From contig CALSML010000009.1 in the NCBI GenBank assembly GCA_943787445.1, positions 1-64,000 on the forward strand: a stretch of 64,000 nt of DNA, in the 5' to 3' direction. The stretch is from an uncultured Alphaproteobacteria bacterium (GTDB lineage Bacteria > Pseudomonadota > Alphaproteobacteria > UBA6615). A program made the position numbers and the translations under genes. Of the stretch, positions 28,211 through 38,358 are shown one piece after another. The notes below the pieces were generated by a model. That model did no database searches and was not told where the DNA came from. It saw nothing but the letters and a program-made list of their open reading frames with translations. The stretch's first letter is position 1. Every line of letters starts with the position of its first letter.

Positions 28211-29191
28211 TCAGCCCCACAACTCTTGTCCTGGCGGCATAACGGTACTTCCGGAAATCGGAATTGGCGACTCTCGATCTTTTGCCAGCAGCAGCGGGCC
28301 ATCGAGGTCGACGAAGCGTGCCTCCTGCGCCACCAGAAATGCCGGTGCCATTGCCAGACTGGTGCTCACCATGCATCCGACCATGACATCAAAACCCGCT
28401 TGCCGCGCCGCTGAAGCGGCCTCCAGGGCACCGGTCAGCCCGCCTGTCTTGTCGAGCTTGATGTTCACAACATCATATTTACCAACAAGCCCGGCGACAC
28501 TCGAAGCATCGCGAAAGGATTCATCAGCGCAAACGGGGATCGAGCGCTCCAGATGGCGTAAACCCTCATCCTGTCCTTCCGGGAAAGGTTGTTCGATCAG
28601 CGCCACCCCAAGGGTCACGAAATCCCGCACCGTGCGGCAGTAAACATCTGAATCCCAGGCTTCATTGGCATCCACGATCAATTGCGCGTTCGGAGCCGCA
28701 GTGTGAACGGCCCGGACCCGTGCCAGATCATTCTCACCTGTCATTTTCAGCTTCAGGATGGGTCTGCCCGCATTGGCACGCGCATCCTGTGCCATGGCCT
28801 CCGGGGAATCCGCACTCAGGGTGAAGGCTGTCTGAACCGAACCCGGCTCACCCAGACCGGCAAGCTCCCAGACCGGGCGACCGGCCCGTTTCGCTTCGAA
28901 ATCCCACAACGCACAATCCAGCGCATTGCGCGCGGCACCCGGCGGCAACAGACCCTGAAGGGTCGCACGATCCAGACCATTGCGAACATCCGACGACAGC
29001 GACGCAATCTGCGCAGCAACAGAAACCGGTGTCTCGTCGTAACGGGCATTCGGCCCGCACTCCCCGCGGCCGCGAACACCATCGGCAGCAATCTCTGCCG
29101 TCACCACAATGGTTTCGGTTTTGGTGCCCCGAGATATCGTGAAGTGCTGCCGCAACGGGAATGTCTCAATGCGGGTCGAGAGAATAGCCAT
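28211..29191 (-). CDS. dgcA: Enolase-superfamily epimerase, likely N-acetyl-D-glutamate racemase DgcA
   Basis: 326 residues, usually annotated as dipeptide (L-Ala-D/L-Glu) epimerase. The catalytic KxK is in ILKLKMTG, metal ligands are in VDANEAW, IEQPF and CADES, and the opposite Lys is in NIKLDKTGG. Adjacent genes of this kind and DUF1611 have been described as DgcA/DgcN, which convert D-glutamate via N-acetyl-D-glutamate to the L form. The ATG at 29191 lies 4 bases after the dgcN stop, so the two are coupled. Dipeptide epimerisation in murein recycling is the alternative. Confidence 0.75.
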   Translation of the reverse strand: MAILSTRIETFPLRQHFTISRGTKTETIVVTAEIAADGVRGRGECGPNARYDETPVSVAAQIASLSSDVRNGLDRATLQGLLPPGAARNALDCALWDFEAKRAGRPVWELAGLGEPGSVQTAFTLSADSPEAMAQDARANAGRPILKLKMTGENDLARVRAVHTAAPNAQLIVDANEAWDSDVYCRTVRDFVTLGVALIEQPFPEGQDEGLRHLERSIPVCADESFRDASSVAGLVGKYDVVNIKLDKTGGLTGALEAASAARQAGFDVMVGCMVSTSLAMAPAFLVAQEARFVDLDGPLLLAKDRESPIPISGSTVMPPGQELWG

Positions 29192-29195
29192 GGGT

Positions 29196-30203
29196 TCAGA
29201 TCGTCTCGAGCCGGTCCACGATAACACCAACGCCATCGCGAACCGGGTCCACAGCGGGCAGGTCATGCTGGGCGGACAGGTCCCGCAGGAGATCGGCGCG
29301 GTCCTGATCCGAGTCCATGCCGGATGTGTTGACCGCGATGCCGACGCATTGGGCGTTCGGGTTGGTCAACCGGGCTGCACCCAGATGACCTTCCATACAC
29401 GTCGCAATATCGGGCAGGGGCTGATGGGGCAGACCGCGCATATGTGTCCGCGTCGGCTCGTGACACAGCACAAGCGCATCGGCCTGCGCCCCGTGAACCA
29501 GCCCCATGGTCACACCGGCATAGGATGGATGAAACAGCGAGCCCTGCCCTTCCACAATATCCCAGTGGTCAGGCTCGTTCTCCGGCGTCAGCCATTCGGT
29601 CGCGCCGGAAATGAAATCCGACACCACGGCATCGACCGAGACACCGCTTCCGGCGATGAAAATACCCGTTTGCCCGGTGGCCCGAAAATCAGTCTTCGCA
29701 CCGCGCGCGAACAATTCCTGATCGATGGCCAGTGCGGTGTACATCTTGCCAACCGAACAATCCGTACCAACCGCCAGCAGGCGTTTTCCGGCCCGACGCG
29801 CACCGGTCCCGATTTCAAAACTTCGGTCGGGGTGACGCACATCGAAGATACGCCGCCCATGCGCCGCCGCTGCAGCACTGACCTCAGGAAGGTCAGCAAC
29901 CCGGGCATGCAGGCCCGAAGCGATATCCATCCCGGCTTCGATCGCCGCGATCATAGTGGCAATCCAGTTCTGCCCGACCACGCCACCACGGTTCGCCACG
30001 CCGATCACAAGCGTACGCACGCCTGCTGCAGCGGCGTCAGCAATGGTCATGTCGGGCAAGCCAAGATCGGCATGGCAATCGGGCAACCGCAATTGCCCGA
30101 GGCACCAGTCCCATCGCCAATGGACGATGCCGTGAGCGGTTTTCGCGGCAAGTTGATCCGCCGCATCTCCAAGAAACATCAAATATGGATGTTCAATCTG
30201 CAT
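29196..30203 (-). CDS. dgcN: DUF1611 family protein, likely D-glutamate N-acetyltransferase DgcN
   Basis: 335 residues from the ATG at 30203 (GGGAGCGC upstream). The DUF1611 C-terminal domain has a P-loop-like GTDCSVGKMYTALAI (about residues 147-161). Proteins of this family next to a dipeptide-epimerase-like gene are described as DgcN, which acetylates D-glutamate with acetyl-CoA as the first step of a D-glutamate catabolic route. It is divergent from a gamma-glutamyltransferase gene, a possible source of free D-glutamate. Confidence 0.75.
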   Translation of the reverse strand: MQIEHPYLMFLGDAADQLAAKTAHGIVHWRWDWCLGQLRLPDCHADLGLPDMTIADAAAAGVRTLVIGVANRGGVVGQNWIATMIAAIEAGMDIASGLHARVADLPEVSAAAAAHGRRIFDVRHPDRSFEIGTGARRAGKRLLAVGTDCSVGKMYTALAIDQELFARGAKTDFRATGQTGIFIAGSGVSVDAVVSDFISGATEWLTPENEPDHWDIVEGQGSLFHPSYAGVTMGLVHGAQADALVLCHEPTRTHMRGLPHQPLPDIATCMEGHLGAARLTNPNAQCVGIAVNTSGMDSDQDRADLLRDLSAQHDLPAVDPVRDGVGVIVDRLETI

Positions 30204-30291
30204 AACTGTGCGCTCCCCACCCTCCGGCTGTTGCTGCGTCATGTGCAGGGCCGGTATTGTCCCTGCCTCATCAGCACGGAGTATCAGGATC

Positions 30292-32106
30292 ATGTTTACC
30301 ACACGCCCGGAGATCCGTGGCACCCACGGCATGGTCGCTTCGACCCATTATCTGGCCACCATGGCCGGCTGGCGCATGCTTGAGATCGGTGGCAATGCCT
30401 TCGATGCCGCGGTCGCGACGGGCCTCGCCCTTCAGGTGGTGCATCCCTATCAGAACGGACCGGGCGGTGACCTGCCGATTGTGTTGCACAATGCGGCGAC
30501 CGGAAAGACCGAAGTGATCTGCGGTCAGGGTGTTGCCCCCCAGGCGGCGACCATCGAGGCCTACAACGCCCTCGGCCTGAACCTTGTGCCCGGTACGGGT
30601 CTGCTCGCCCCTTGTGTGCCCGGCGCATTTGACGCCTGGATGCTGCTGCTGCGGGACTATGGACGGCTCTCACTACGGGACGTGATCGAACCGGCCATCG
30701 GCTATGCCCGCGACGGCTATGCCGTGGTTCCGATGATGCAAACCATCATTGAAGGTGTGGCAGACCTGTTTCGCACCGCCTGGCCAACCTCCGCCGAACA
30801 ATGGCTGCCAAATGGTAATGTTCCGAAAGTGGGCGACATGCATCGCACCCCGGTCCTTGCCAACACCTATCAGCGCCTGCTGAACGAAGCTGAAGCCAGC
30901 GGTGCCAATCGCGAGGATACGATCGAAGCGGCGCGCCGGGTGTTTTACGAAGGCTTCATTGCCGAGGAAATCGACACATTCTGTCGCGAGACGGAATGGC
31001 TGGATTCATCCGGTGAGAAACATGGCGGTCTGCTGACCGCCGACGACATGGCGAACTGGAACGCCACCGTCGAAGCGCCGGCGACCTACGACTATGACGG
31101 CTACACCGTCTGTAAGCCCGGCGTCTGGAGCCAGGGTCCGGTTTTCCTGCAACAGCTGGCTCTGCTGAAAGGGTTCGACATTGCGGGCATGGACCCGCTC
31201 GGCCCGGACTTCGCGCACACCCAGATCGAATGCGCCAAGCTGGCACTCGCCGATCGCGAAGCCTGGTATGGCGACCCTGTGGTCAATGACGTCCCCCTCG
31301 AGACGTTACTCTCCGATGCCTATAACGACGAACGGCGCAAGATGGTCGGTGAGACCGCGTCGACGGAGTTTCTCCCCGGCGCGCTCGACGGGCGGGAACC
31401 CAAACTGGCCGAGTTCGCCATCCTCGACCCGAATGCCAAACAGGCACCCGGCGCGGGCGAACCCAATGCGGCCCGCGCTGGCATCGGCGAACCCAATGCC
31501 GCCAGCAATGCAGATGGTGACACAGTTCATTGCGATGCCGCCGACCGTGACGGCAACATGGTGGCCTGCATGCCCAGCGGCGGCTGGCTGCAATCGTCAC
31601 CCACGATCCCCGCACTGGGGTTTTGTCTGGGCACCCGCGCACAGATGTTCTGGTTGCAGGAAGGCTTTCCCACCACGCTGCGCCCCGGGATCCGGCCGCG
31701 CACAACCCTTAGCCCGACCATGGCCCTGCGCGACGGGGCGCCTGCCCTTGCTTTCGGGACACCGGGGGGGGACGCACAGGATCAGTGGGCGCTCAGCATG
31801 TTTCTGCGGCACATCCATCATGGCTACAATCTTCAGGAAGCCATCGATGCGCCGAACTTCCACACCGACCATCTTCCCTCGAGCTTCTATCCCCGCACCT
31901 TCCAGCCCGCGGTGGTCAAGGCCGAGGATCGTTTTCCGCCCGCCACCATCGCCGAGCTGCGCCGTCGCGGCCATCTGATGACAATGGTCGGCGACTGGGC
32001 CTCGGGCCGCATGGTTGCGGTGGGCCGCGAACATGATGGCCATGACTGGTTCCTGAAAGGTGCCGCCCATCCGCGCTTCCAGGAAGCCTATGCCGTCGGA
32101 CGCTAG
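30292..32106 (+). CDS. Gamma-glutamyltransferase family protein
   Basis: 604 residues, Ntn-hydrolase type. The family N-terminus (GMVASTHYLATMAGWRML and GGNAFDAAVATG) is clear. The autoprocessing Thr would be that in GDTVHCDAADRDGN (about residue 409), after which the small subunit follows with FGTPGGDAQDQW. There is no obvious signal peptide from this start, so it may be cytoplasmic. It could transfer or hydrolyse gamma-glutamyl bonds, including D-glutamyl peptides given the divergent dgcN-dgcA pair. It probably overlaps the start of the MATE gene. Confidence 0.85.
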   Translation: MFTTRPEIRGTHGMVASTHYLATMAGWRMLEIGGNAFDAAVATGLALQVVHPYQNGPGGDLPIVLHNAATGKTEVICGQGVAPQAATIEAYNALGLNLVPGTGLLAPCVPGAFDAWMLLLRDYGRLSLRDVIEPAIGYARDGYAVVPMMQTIIEGVADLFRTAWPTSAEQWLPNGNVPKVGDMHRTPVLANTYQRLLNEAEASGANREDTIEAARRVFYEGFIAEEIDTFCRETEWLDSSGEKHGGLLTADDMANWNATVEAPATYDYDGYTVCKPGVWSQGPVFLQQLALLKGFDIAGMDPLGPDFAHTQIECAKLALADREAWYGDPVVNDVPLETLLSDAYNDERRKMVGETASTEFLPGALDGREPKLAEFAILDPNAKQAPGAGEPNAARAGIGEPNAASNADGDTVHCDAADRDGNMVACMPSGGWLQSSPTIPALGFCLGTRAQMFWLQEGFPTTLRPGIRPRTTLSPTMALRDGAPALAFGTPGGDAQDQWALSMFLRHIHHGYNLQEAIDAPNFHTDHLPSSFYPRTFQPAVVKAEDRFPPATIAELRRRGHLMTMVGDWASGRMVAVGREHDGHDWFLKGAAHPRFQEAYAVGR

Positions 32107-33494
32107 ACACCCGAAGGGGTCGGGATATCGCCGATAGCCAGACATTCACCACGCAGCTACGCCGCGGTCCCTATCGACGCATCTGGGGCCTGTCCTGGCC
32201 GACGATACTGTCGAACCTGACCGTTCCCATGCTCGGGGCTGTCGACACGGCCGTGATGGGACACCTTCCCGACCCGGCCTATGTCGGTGGGGTCGCCATC
32301 GGCAGCATGATCTTCTCCTTCCTTTACTGGGGGTTCGGGTTCCTGCGCATGGGCACCACCGGATTCGTGGCGCAGGCGCGCGGACGAGAGGATGGCGATG
32401 AAATCCGTGCAATTCTCGCACGCGCACTCATCGTCGGGCTGGCCGCGGCCTTCCTTCTGATGATCACCCAGTATCCGCTCCGGCTCGCGGCTGTCGGGAT
32501 TGTCGAAGCCGCCCCGGATGTCGAAATCTTCGCCAGCGCCTATTTCGACACCCGCATCTGGGGTGCACCTGCCACGCTGGCCAATTACGCAGTGCTGGGA
32601 TGGTTGCTGGGCATGCAGTATGCCCGTGCCGCCCTGGCCATCCAGATCGTGATCAACGGCCTCAATGCAGGCCTCGATATCTGGTTCGTCACCGAACTGG
32701 GCTGGGGCGTGGAAGGGGTCGCTTTGGCCACAGCCATCGCCCAGTACACCGGCGCATTGCTCGGACTGTCCCTGATTGCCCTGCGCTTGAAGTCCATCGA
32801 CGGCATCTGGTCGCGCAAGCGCATCCTCAATCTGACGGAACTTGGCGCCCTGTTCCGGGTCAGCCGCGACATCTTCCTGCGCACCCTAGCGATGATTTTC
32901 GCCTGGTCGCTGCTCACCTGGATGGGGGCACGACTGGGCACGACGGTTCTCGCGGCGAATGCCCTCTTGATGAACTTTCAATCCTTCCTCGCCCATGGAC
33001 TCGACGGCTTTGCCCATGCCACATCGGCGCTGGTGGGCGAAGCGGTCGGTGCCCGCAACCGTCGCGCGCTGCGCAGCACGGTGATTGCCGCAACCTTCAT
33101 GGCCGCAGGAGTCGCCCTGGCCTACACCCTCGTCTATGGCCTGTTCGGATCAAACCTGCTGGCCCTGCTGACAGACATTCCCGAACTGCGTGCATTCGCA
33201 GGTGACCATCTGATCTGGATGGCGGTCTCGCCCATCCTCTCGGTCTGGGCTTACCAACTCGACGGCATCTTCATCGGTGCGACCCGTGCCGGAGAAATGC
33301 GCAATGCCATGCTGGTCTCCGTCGCCATCTATGCAGCAGCGATGTTCACGCTACCCGGTTATCTTGGAAACCACGGGCTCTGGGCCTCGGTCATGCTCTT
33401 CATGGTTGTCCGTGCGCTGACCTTGCTCGCGCTCTATCCCCGGGTCGAACGGATGATGGCAGAATCCGAGCAAACTGCTGATACTGCTGCGTAA
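32090..33494 (+). CDS. MATE-family efflux transporter (frameshifted near the start)
   Basis: About 467 residues in twelve membrane segments; MATE exporters use Na+ or H+ gradients to expel drugs or metabolites. The frame carrying the family sequence extends upstream to about 32117 without a start codon. An ATG at 32090 with AGGAAG before it lies in another frame. Removing one G from the GGGG at 32116-32119 joins them as MPSDARHPKGRDIADSQTF. On this reading the gene overlaps the end of the gamma-glutamyltransferase gene. The uninterrupted part is 32229-33494. Confidence 0.8.
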
Positions 33495-33521
33495 TTTTCA
33501 CAAAATGCCACAATTGTCATG

Positions 33522-33550
33522 TTGACACGCAATCGGGGCGTGCCGCATCT
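33522..33550 (+). promoter_or_regulatory. Possible promoter of the M23 peptidase gene
   Basis: A consensus -35 box TTGACA at 33522-33527 is followed after 17 bases by a weak -10 box (GCATCT). It lies about 70 bases before the GTG start of the peptidase gene and just after the MATE gene. Confidence 0.3.
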
Positions 33551-33616
33551 TCTCGCGGGTCGGGGGGTCGGTTATCGAGATTCGCCGACATTTGATTCAG
33601 GGTAAAGGATTACGGC

Positions 33617-34993
33617 GTGCAGATTGAAACGCTCAAGAAATCACATCTGATCATCGCAGGCGCTGTCATCATCGTACTGCCAATCGCCGCCTATTTGATC
33701 GGCGCATCATCCGTACCGACCCCGGAAACCTCTGTGGAAACGGCCCAGCACGAGCCTGTTGCGACCGCACCCGAACCCATCGCCATTGCCGAACCGCCGG
33801 AACCTCAGCCTCGTATCGAGCTGGTTGAAATCGAGAGCGGCGACAATCTGATGGATGTGCTTGTTGGCGCGGGTGCCGAGCGGTTCGATGCCCATGTGGC
33901 CATTCAGTCCCTGCAGGGTGTTTACGACCCCCGACGCGATCTGCGGATTGGTGATGAGCTTCAGGTTACACTCGGTCCGGTCAGCGAGACCGGAACCGGA
34001 AGCGGCAACGGACCGGCCGAAGCCCTCAATTACGTGCTGTCCGGTCTGCGTTTGCCCGTATCCTACAACCGGGAGGTCCTGGTCGATCGCAATGAGGATG
34101 GCGGGTTTGTCGCCCGCGAAGTCATTTTGCCGCTGGAAGCTGAAATCGTCCGCGTCGAAGGCACAATCGATTCCAGCCTTTTCGTCAATGCCCGCAACGC
34201 CGGCGTTCCCATCTCGGTGTTGATCGAACTGGTTCGCATCTTCAGCTTCGACGTCGATTTTCAGCGCGATATCTGGCGCGACGACAAATTCAAAGTGATG
34301 TTCGAACGCCAGCGCAACGAAGCCGGCGAAATCGTCAACAATGGCGAAATTCTCTATGCCAAGCTGTCCCTGCGCGGCACCGAATTGCCGCTTTACCGGT
34401 TCGAGAATTCAGAAGGCAATATCGACTACTTCAACGAAAAGGGAGAAAGCGTTCGCAAAGCCCTGATGAAAACTCCCATCGATGGCGCGCGCCTGTCATC
34501 CCGCTTTGGCAAGCGAAAACATCCCATTCTCGGATATACACGCCAGCATTCCGGCGTCGATTTCGCAGCACCCACGGGAACACCGATCTATGCCGCCGGC
34601 GATGGCAGCGTTGTGCAGGCCGGCACCAATGGCGGCTATGGCAAATACATCAAGATCCGCCACAACGGCACCTATTCCACGGCCTATGCGCATCTCAGCG
34701 GCTATGCCCGCGGTGTGCGCCAGGGCAAGCGCGTTCATCAGGGTCAGGTGATCGGCTATGTGGGAAGCACCGGACGTTCCACCGGCCCGCATCTGCACTA
34801 CGAGATTCATCGCGAGGGGAAGAAGATCAATCCGCTGGGTCTCAAGCTGCCCAGTGGCGAGAAGCTCAAGGGTGAGCGTCTGGCGTCATTCCTGCAACAT
34901 CGCGAGAGCCTCGACGCCCAGTATCCAGAACTCTCCGGCCCTCGATTTGTCGCCGATACAACCGACGTCAAAGAAGACTCGCTTACGGACTGA
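33617..34993 (+). CDS. M23-family murein endopeptidase (LytM domain)
   Basis: 458 residues, GTG start at 33617. One membrane anchor near residues 10-30 places it in the periplasm. A Pro/Glu-rich linker follows, then an OapA/LysM-like region (residues about 75-260). The C-terminal LytM domain has the Zn ligands in [11 protein letters not shown] (His and Asp) and GPHLHYEI (His). It likely cleaves peptidoglycan cross-links. Its neighbour on the other strand is the clpB fragment, and the two 3' ends overlap by about 10 bases. Confidence 0.88.
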   Translation: MQIETLKKSHLIIAGAVIIVLPIAAYLIGASSVPTPETSVETAQHEPVATAPEPIAIAEPPEPQPRIELVEIESGDNLMDVLVGAGAERFDAHVAIQSLQGVYDPRRDLRIGDELQVTLGPVSETGTGSGNGPAEALNYVLSGLRLPVSYNREVLVDRNEDGGFVAREVILPLEAEIVRVEGTIDSSLFVNARNAGVPISVLIELVRIFSFDVDFQRDIWRDDKFKVMFERQRNEAGEIVNNGEILYAKLSLRGTELPLYRFENSEGNIDYFNEKGESVRKALMKTPIDGARLSSRFGKRKHPILGYTRQHSGVDFAAPTGTPIYAAGDGSVVQAGTNGGYGKYIKIRHNGTYSTAYAHLSGYARGVRQGKRVHQGQVIGYVGSTGRSTGPHLHYEIHREGKKINPLGLKLPSGEKLKGERLASFLQHRESLDAQYPELSGPRFVADTTDVKEDSLTD

Positions 34994-35684
34994 ACTGCGC
35001 CTGGGTCGCTCGCGCCAGCGAGAGCAATTGCGGCCTTTCGGCCTGCCCGTTCAGCACAGGATTGTTCTTCGTACGCCGAGACAGCACCTGAATGGCGCGG
35101 CGAATCTCCTCGTCACGCCCGATCACAGGGTCCAGCTTGCCATCGCGCGCAGCTTCGGTCAGATCGCGGGTGTATTTCTGCAACGCGTCATAGGCGTTTT
35201 CAGCCGTCGCGGAATCCGCTGTCCGGCCCTTGCGGATCGCTTTGATCGCCTCGTTCAGGGATTGCGGGGTCAAGCCGGCATCCGCCAGTATCTTGCCAAC
35301 TTCAGTTCCCGTGGCCAGAACAAGGGCGAGGAACATGCGCTCCACCGTGACAAAGCTGTCACCGACCTTCTTCGCAACCTCCTGCGCCGAACTCAGGACC
35401 TTCCCGGTCTCCGGATCCAGATAAACGCCGCCCGCACCGCTGCCTTCGACTTTCGGCAATTTTCTCAGGGCAAGATCAACGGCCTGCTCCGCCTGTCGGG
35501 CATCCCCACCCGCGGCGCGCATCAAATTGGCACAAAGCCCCTCCTCGTCATCGAGAAGAACCTTCAAAAGATGCAGAGGCGTGAGTCGCTGGTGGGAGTC
35601 CCGCTGCGCCAGATCCTGAGCGGCCTGCACAAATCCCCGTGCGCGTTCTGTAAAATCTTCAAAGTTCATCGAACCCTCCGTCAA
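34983..35684 (-). pseudogene. clpB: ClpB disaggregase, N-terminal fragment
   Basis: The first about 205 residues are clear ClpB: the N-domain ([31 protein letters not shown]) and the start of the first ATPase domain ([20 protein letters not shown] then KNNPVL). Directly where the Walker A motif should follow, the sequence changes to unrelated residues and stops at 34983. About 650 residues, including both ATPase sites, are missing from the window. The likely original start is the ATG in MNFEDFTER at about 35669. The truncation is real or an assembly join at about 35045. Confidence 0.85.
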
Positions 35685-35897
35685 GTAACCCCCTCATCCG
35701 AGGCAGGCTGTAACCGTGGACCCGAATCCGGCATCCACATCAAAGGACTGCAATTTTCTCCCGCCCGGACTGCAATATCGCATAAGCAACATCATCAGCC
35801 CTTCGGCACGGGCGAATTATCTCTCCCCAGATATGGTGTTGCTCATCCGCAACACAAGATGTCCCGCCGAAATTCATGCGGAGACGGTGCATCAATC
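35685..35897. other. Short divergent intergenic region clpB/MOSC
   Basis: 213 bases between the divergent clpB fragment and the MOSC gene. It should hold both promoters; a heat-shock promoter for clpB would be expected but I could not identify one with confidence. No hairpin or small gene is supported. Confidence 0.4.
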
Positions 35898-36658
35898 ATG
35901 ACCCCGATTGTGACTGATATTTATCGCTATCCGGTTAAGGGACTTTCCGGCGAATCTCTGCCCGTCGCAGCGCTCCATCCCGGGCAGACAATCACGGGAG
36001 ACCGATGTATGCGCTCGGCCGACCCGGATTGCAGTTCGACACGAAGAATCCCGTCTGGATGCCGAAAACCAATTTTCTGGCCCTCGTACGGGATGCGAGA
36101 CTGGCCGAACTCGAGACACGGTATGACGACGCCACCTCCGTTCTAACCATATCCCGCGACACTGAATCTCAGCTCAGCACCGATCTGTCCCAACCCGCCG
36201 GCCGGGCCGCCCTGAAAACATTTTTTGGAACATTCCTGTCGGACGACATCTCCGGTCCACCCACCCTGCTCAAGGCCGATGGACACAGCTTCTCCGACCT
36301 CGATGACAAGGTTATCTCACTCATAAACCTCGAAAGCGTGCGCGCCGTTGCGGCCGAAACCGGCCGGGATATCGATCCGATCCGGTTCCGCGGCAATATC
36401 TGGTTCGACGGCGCACCCGCCTGGGCAGAGCATGACTGGGTCGGATGCAGGATTAAAATCGGAGATATTCGACTGGAAGTCATCAAGCGCACCCGTCGCT
36501 GCGGTGCTACCAACGTCAATCCCGACAACGCCCTGCGCGACGAGAACATACCTGCGACGCTGCAAAAGACCTGAGGCCACGCAGACCTCGGCGTCTACGC
36601 GCGCGTGATCAAAGGCGGAGACATCCGCGCTCAGGACTCAATTCAGATCGAAAACTGA
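35898..36658 (+). CDS. MOSC-domain protein (YcbX-like), with one frameshift and one in-frame TGA
   Basis: About 253 residues when repaired. The N-terminal MOSC beta-barrel shows DIYRYPVKGLSGE. The MOSC domain has RFRGNIWFDG, and the conserved Cys lies in RTRRCGATNV. Such proteins bind molybdenum cofactor and reduce N-hydroxylated compounds or donate sulfur. One missing base near 36004 separates GDR from MYALGRPGL. A TGA at 36572-36574 stops the frame, but the same frame continues GHADLGVYARVIKGGD to a second TGA at 36658. Trp is plausible at the first stop (TGG to TGA). Confidence 0.75.
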
Positions 36659-36685
36659 CAATCCGCACAATACGGTCGGATGGTG

Positions 36686-37238
36686 TCAGGCCGGCGAAGC
36701 TTCCGCTTCGTCATCGGCTGACTGTTCGGCTACAGGTGATTCGGCCTGGTCGGCATCGTCTGCCTTGCGCGGCCGGCGGCGACGTCCGTTGGAACGCGTC
36801 CCCTTACCACTGGGCTTCAGGGAGTCCGGCAGCGAATCCGCGTCAGATGCGACGGTTGCCGCAGCATCCTCGGTCGTGTCCGCAGGCTGGGACGCTTCCG
36901 CAGCCTCGCCAGCTTCGGGTGCTGCTCCGTTGTTGCCACCCTCAACATCATCCGACGGCGAATTATCGGCGCCATTGCGGGGTTCGGGCTTGGGACCATT
37001 GACGATCATCAGACGGTAATAGTGCTCCGCATGCTGCAGGAAATTCTCCGCACCCACGCGATCACCACCTGACGCCGCATCGCGGGCCAGCTGCTGATAC
37101 TTTTCGTAGATCTGTGAAGCGTTCCCGCGCACACCGCGCGCCAGGGCCGTTGCTGTCAAAGGTCTGATTGCGGGTATTGCCAGACTTGCGTCCGCCGCGG
37201 CCCCGTGACCGCCTGTTATTTGCATTGTTTGGTCGCAT
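36686..37238 (-). CDS. DUF4167 domain-containing protein (frameshifted)
   Basis: About 183 residues when repaired. The ATG at 37238 starts MRPNNANNRRSRGRGG, the usual basic N-terminus of this alphaproteobacterial family. It is followed by the conserved core RGNASQIYEKYQQLARD and GAENFLQHAEHYYR and a long acidic, low-complexity tail with a basic patch (NGRRRRPRK). An extra base near 37133 breaks the frame between GPGAR and VRGNAS. Family context and the RNA-binding look suggest a role around ribosomes or RNA, but the function is unknown. It lies downstream of prmC in the same direction. Confidence 0.82.
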
Positions 37239-37494
37239 TGCTTCCGTCGATCAGATTACTGATTACGGTTATCGCCCATCCGAACACATCAGTCCCATTC
37301 TGGGACCGCACGCTTTTCAAAGATTGTTGCCCATGAGGACAACGCTTCAAAACTCGGATCCGGGAGTTCAGATATTTCGCAGAAAGCTTAAGGGATTGTG
37401 ATCACCACGAGCAGCGTGCGCTAAATCTGACAAGCGCACCCTAAGCGGGCCGCTTCTGTTTTCCAAGCATTTTTTTCGCCGTTTTTCGGACGGT

Positions 37495-38358
37495 TCACAA
37501 GGACGCAAAAATCAGAACGCGCGCGGTACCAGAAAGATCATGACGAACGTCCTGTCGCGCGAGACCGGCTTCGCGTGCGATCTCCGTAACGGTCGCTTCC
37601 TGACCGGATCCGATTTCCAGAAATACCGTTCCGTCTTCGCTCATTTTTGCACCGACACACGCCAGTATCCGTCGATAGGCATCCAGTCCATCCGCACCAC
37701 CATCGAGCGCCAGACCCCGTTCGAAGGTCACAACTTCCGGTTCAAGACCGGCCAGGTCTCCCGTCTCGATATAAGGCGGGTTGGAGATGACGATATCGAA
37801 AACATCCGACAGTTCGATTTCCCATTCTCCCTCCACCCAGCGCACCCGATCGTCACAACAAAGCTGTTCGGCATTCCGTGCCGCGATCTGCAACGCCGCA
37901 GGAGAGACATCGACGCCCGTTCCAAGCGCGCCCGGAATTTCCGAAAGCAGAGTCAACAACAGGCACCCACTGCCCGTGCCAAGATCGAGTATCTGCAGTG
38001 GTGACGTCCGGTTCGACACATGATCGAGGACTGCCTCAATCAGGGTTTCGCTGTCCGGCCGTGGCGTCAGAACATCCGGGCTCACAATAAATGGCCGTGA
38101 CCAGAACTCGCGCGCGCCCAGAATATGGGAAACCGGCACCCGCATTTCGCGACGTGCCAGCATCGCGTCAAATCGCGCCAGATCATCTGCGGACAGAACC
38201 GCGTCAGGATTTGTATAGAACCAGGTCTGGGTGCAGTTCATCGCCTGCGCAAGAAGAACACGGCCATCAAGAGCGGCGGTTTCAACACCGGCGGTTTCCA
38301 AACGCTCTCTGGCCTGCGCCAGCACCTTGCGAACTGAGTGACCCTCAGCGTCAGGCAT
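37495..38358 (-). CDS. prmC: Release factor glutamine methyltransferase PrmC
   Basis: 287 residues. It methylates the Gln of the GGQ motif in release factors using S-adenosylmethionine. The cofactor site is [16 protein letters not shown] (about residues 122-137) and the catalytic NPPY motif is in [10 protein letters not shown]. Its start overlaps the prfA stop by a few bases, the expected operon with its substrate. Confidence 0.94.
   Translation of the reverse strand: MPDAEGHSVRKVLAQARERLETAGVETAALDGRVLLAQAMNCTQTWFYTNPDAVLSADDLARFDAMLARREMRVPVSHILGAREFWSRPFIVSPDVLTPRPDSETLIEAVLDHVSNRTSPLQILDLGTGSGCLLLTLLSEIPGALGTGVDVSPAALQIAARNAEQLCCDDRVRWVEGEWEIELSDVFDIVISNPPYIETGDLAGLEPEVVTFERGLALDGGADGLDAYRRILACVGAKMSEDGTVFLEIGSGQEATVTEIAREAGLARQDVRHDLSGTARVLIFASL

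Noticed and set aside
2902-36574. UGA read as Trp (altered genetic code) to explain the in-frame TGA codons
   Set aside because: Many intact genes here end in TGA, several with ATGA overlaps with the next gene, and TAG also appears in frame. Local mutation or error is simpler.
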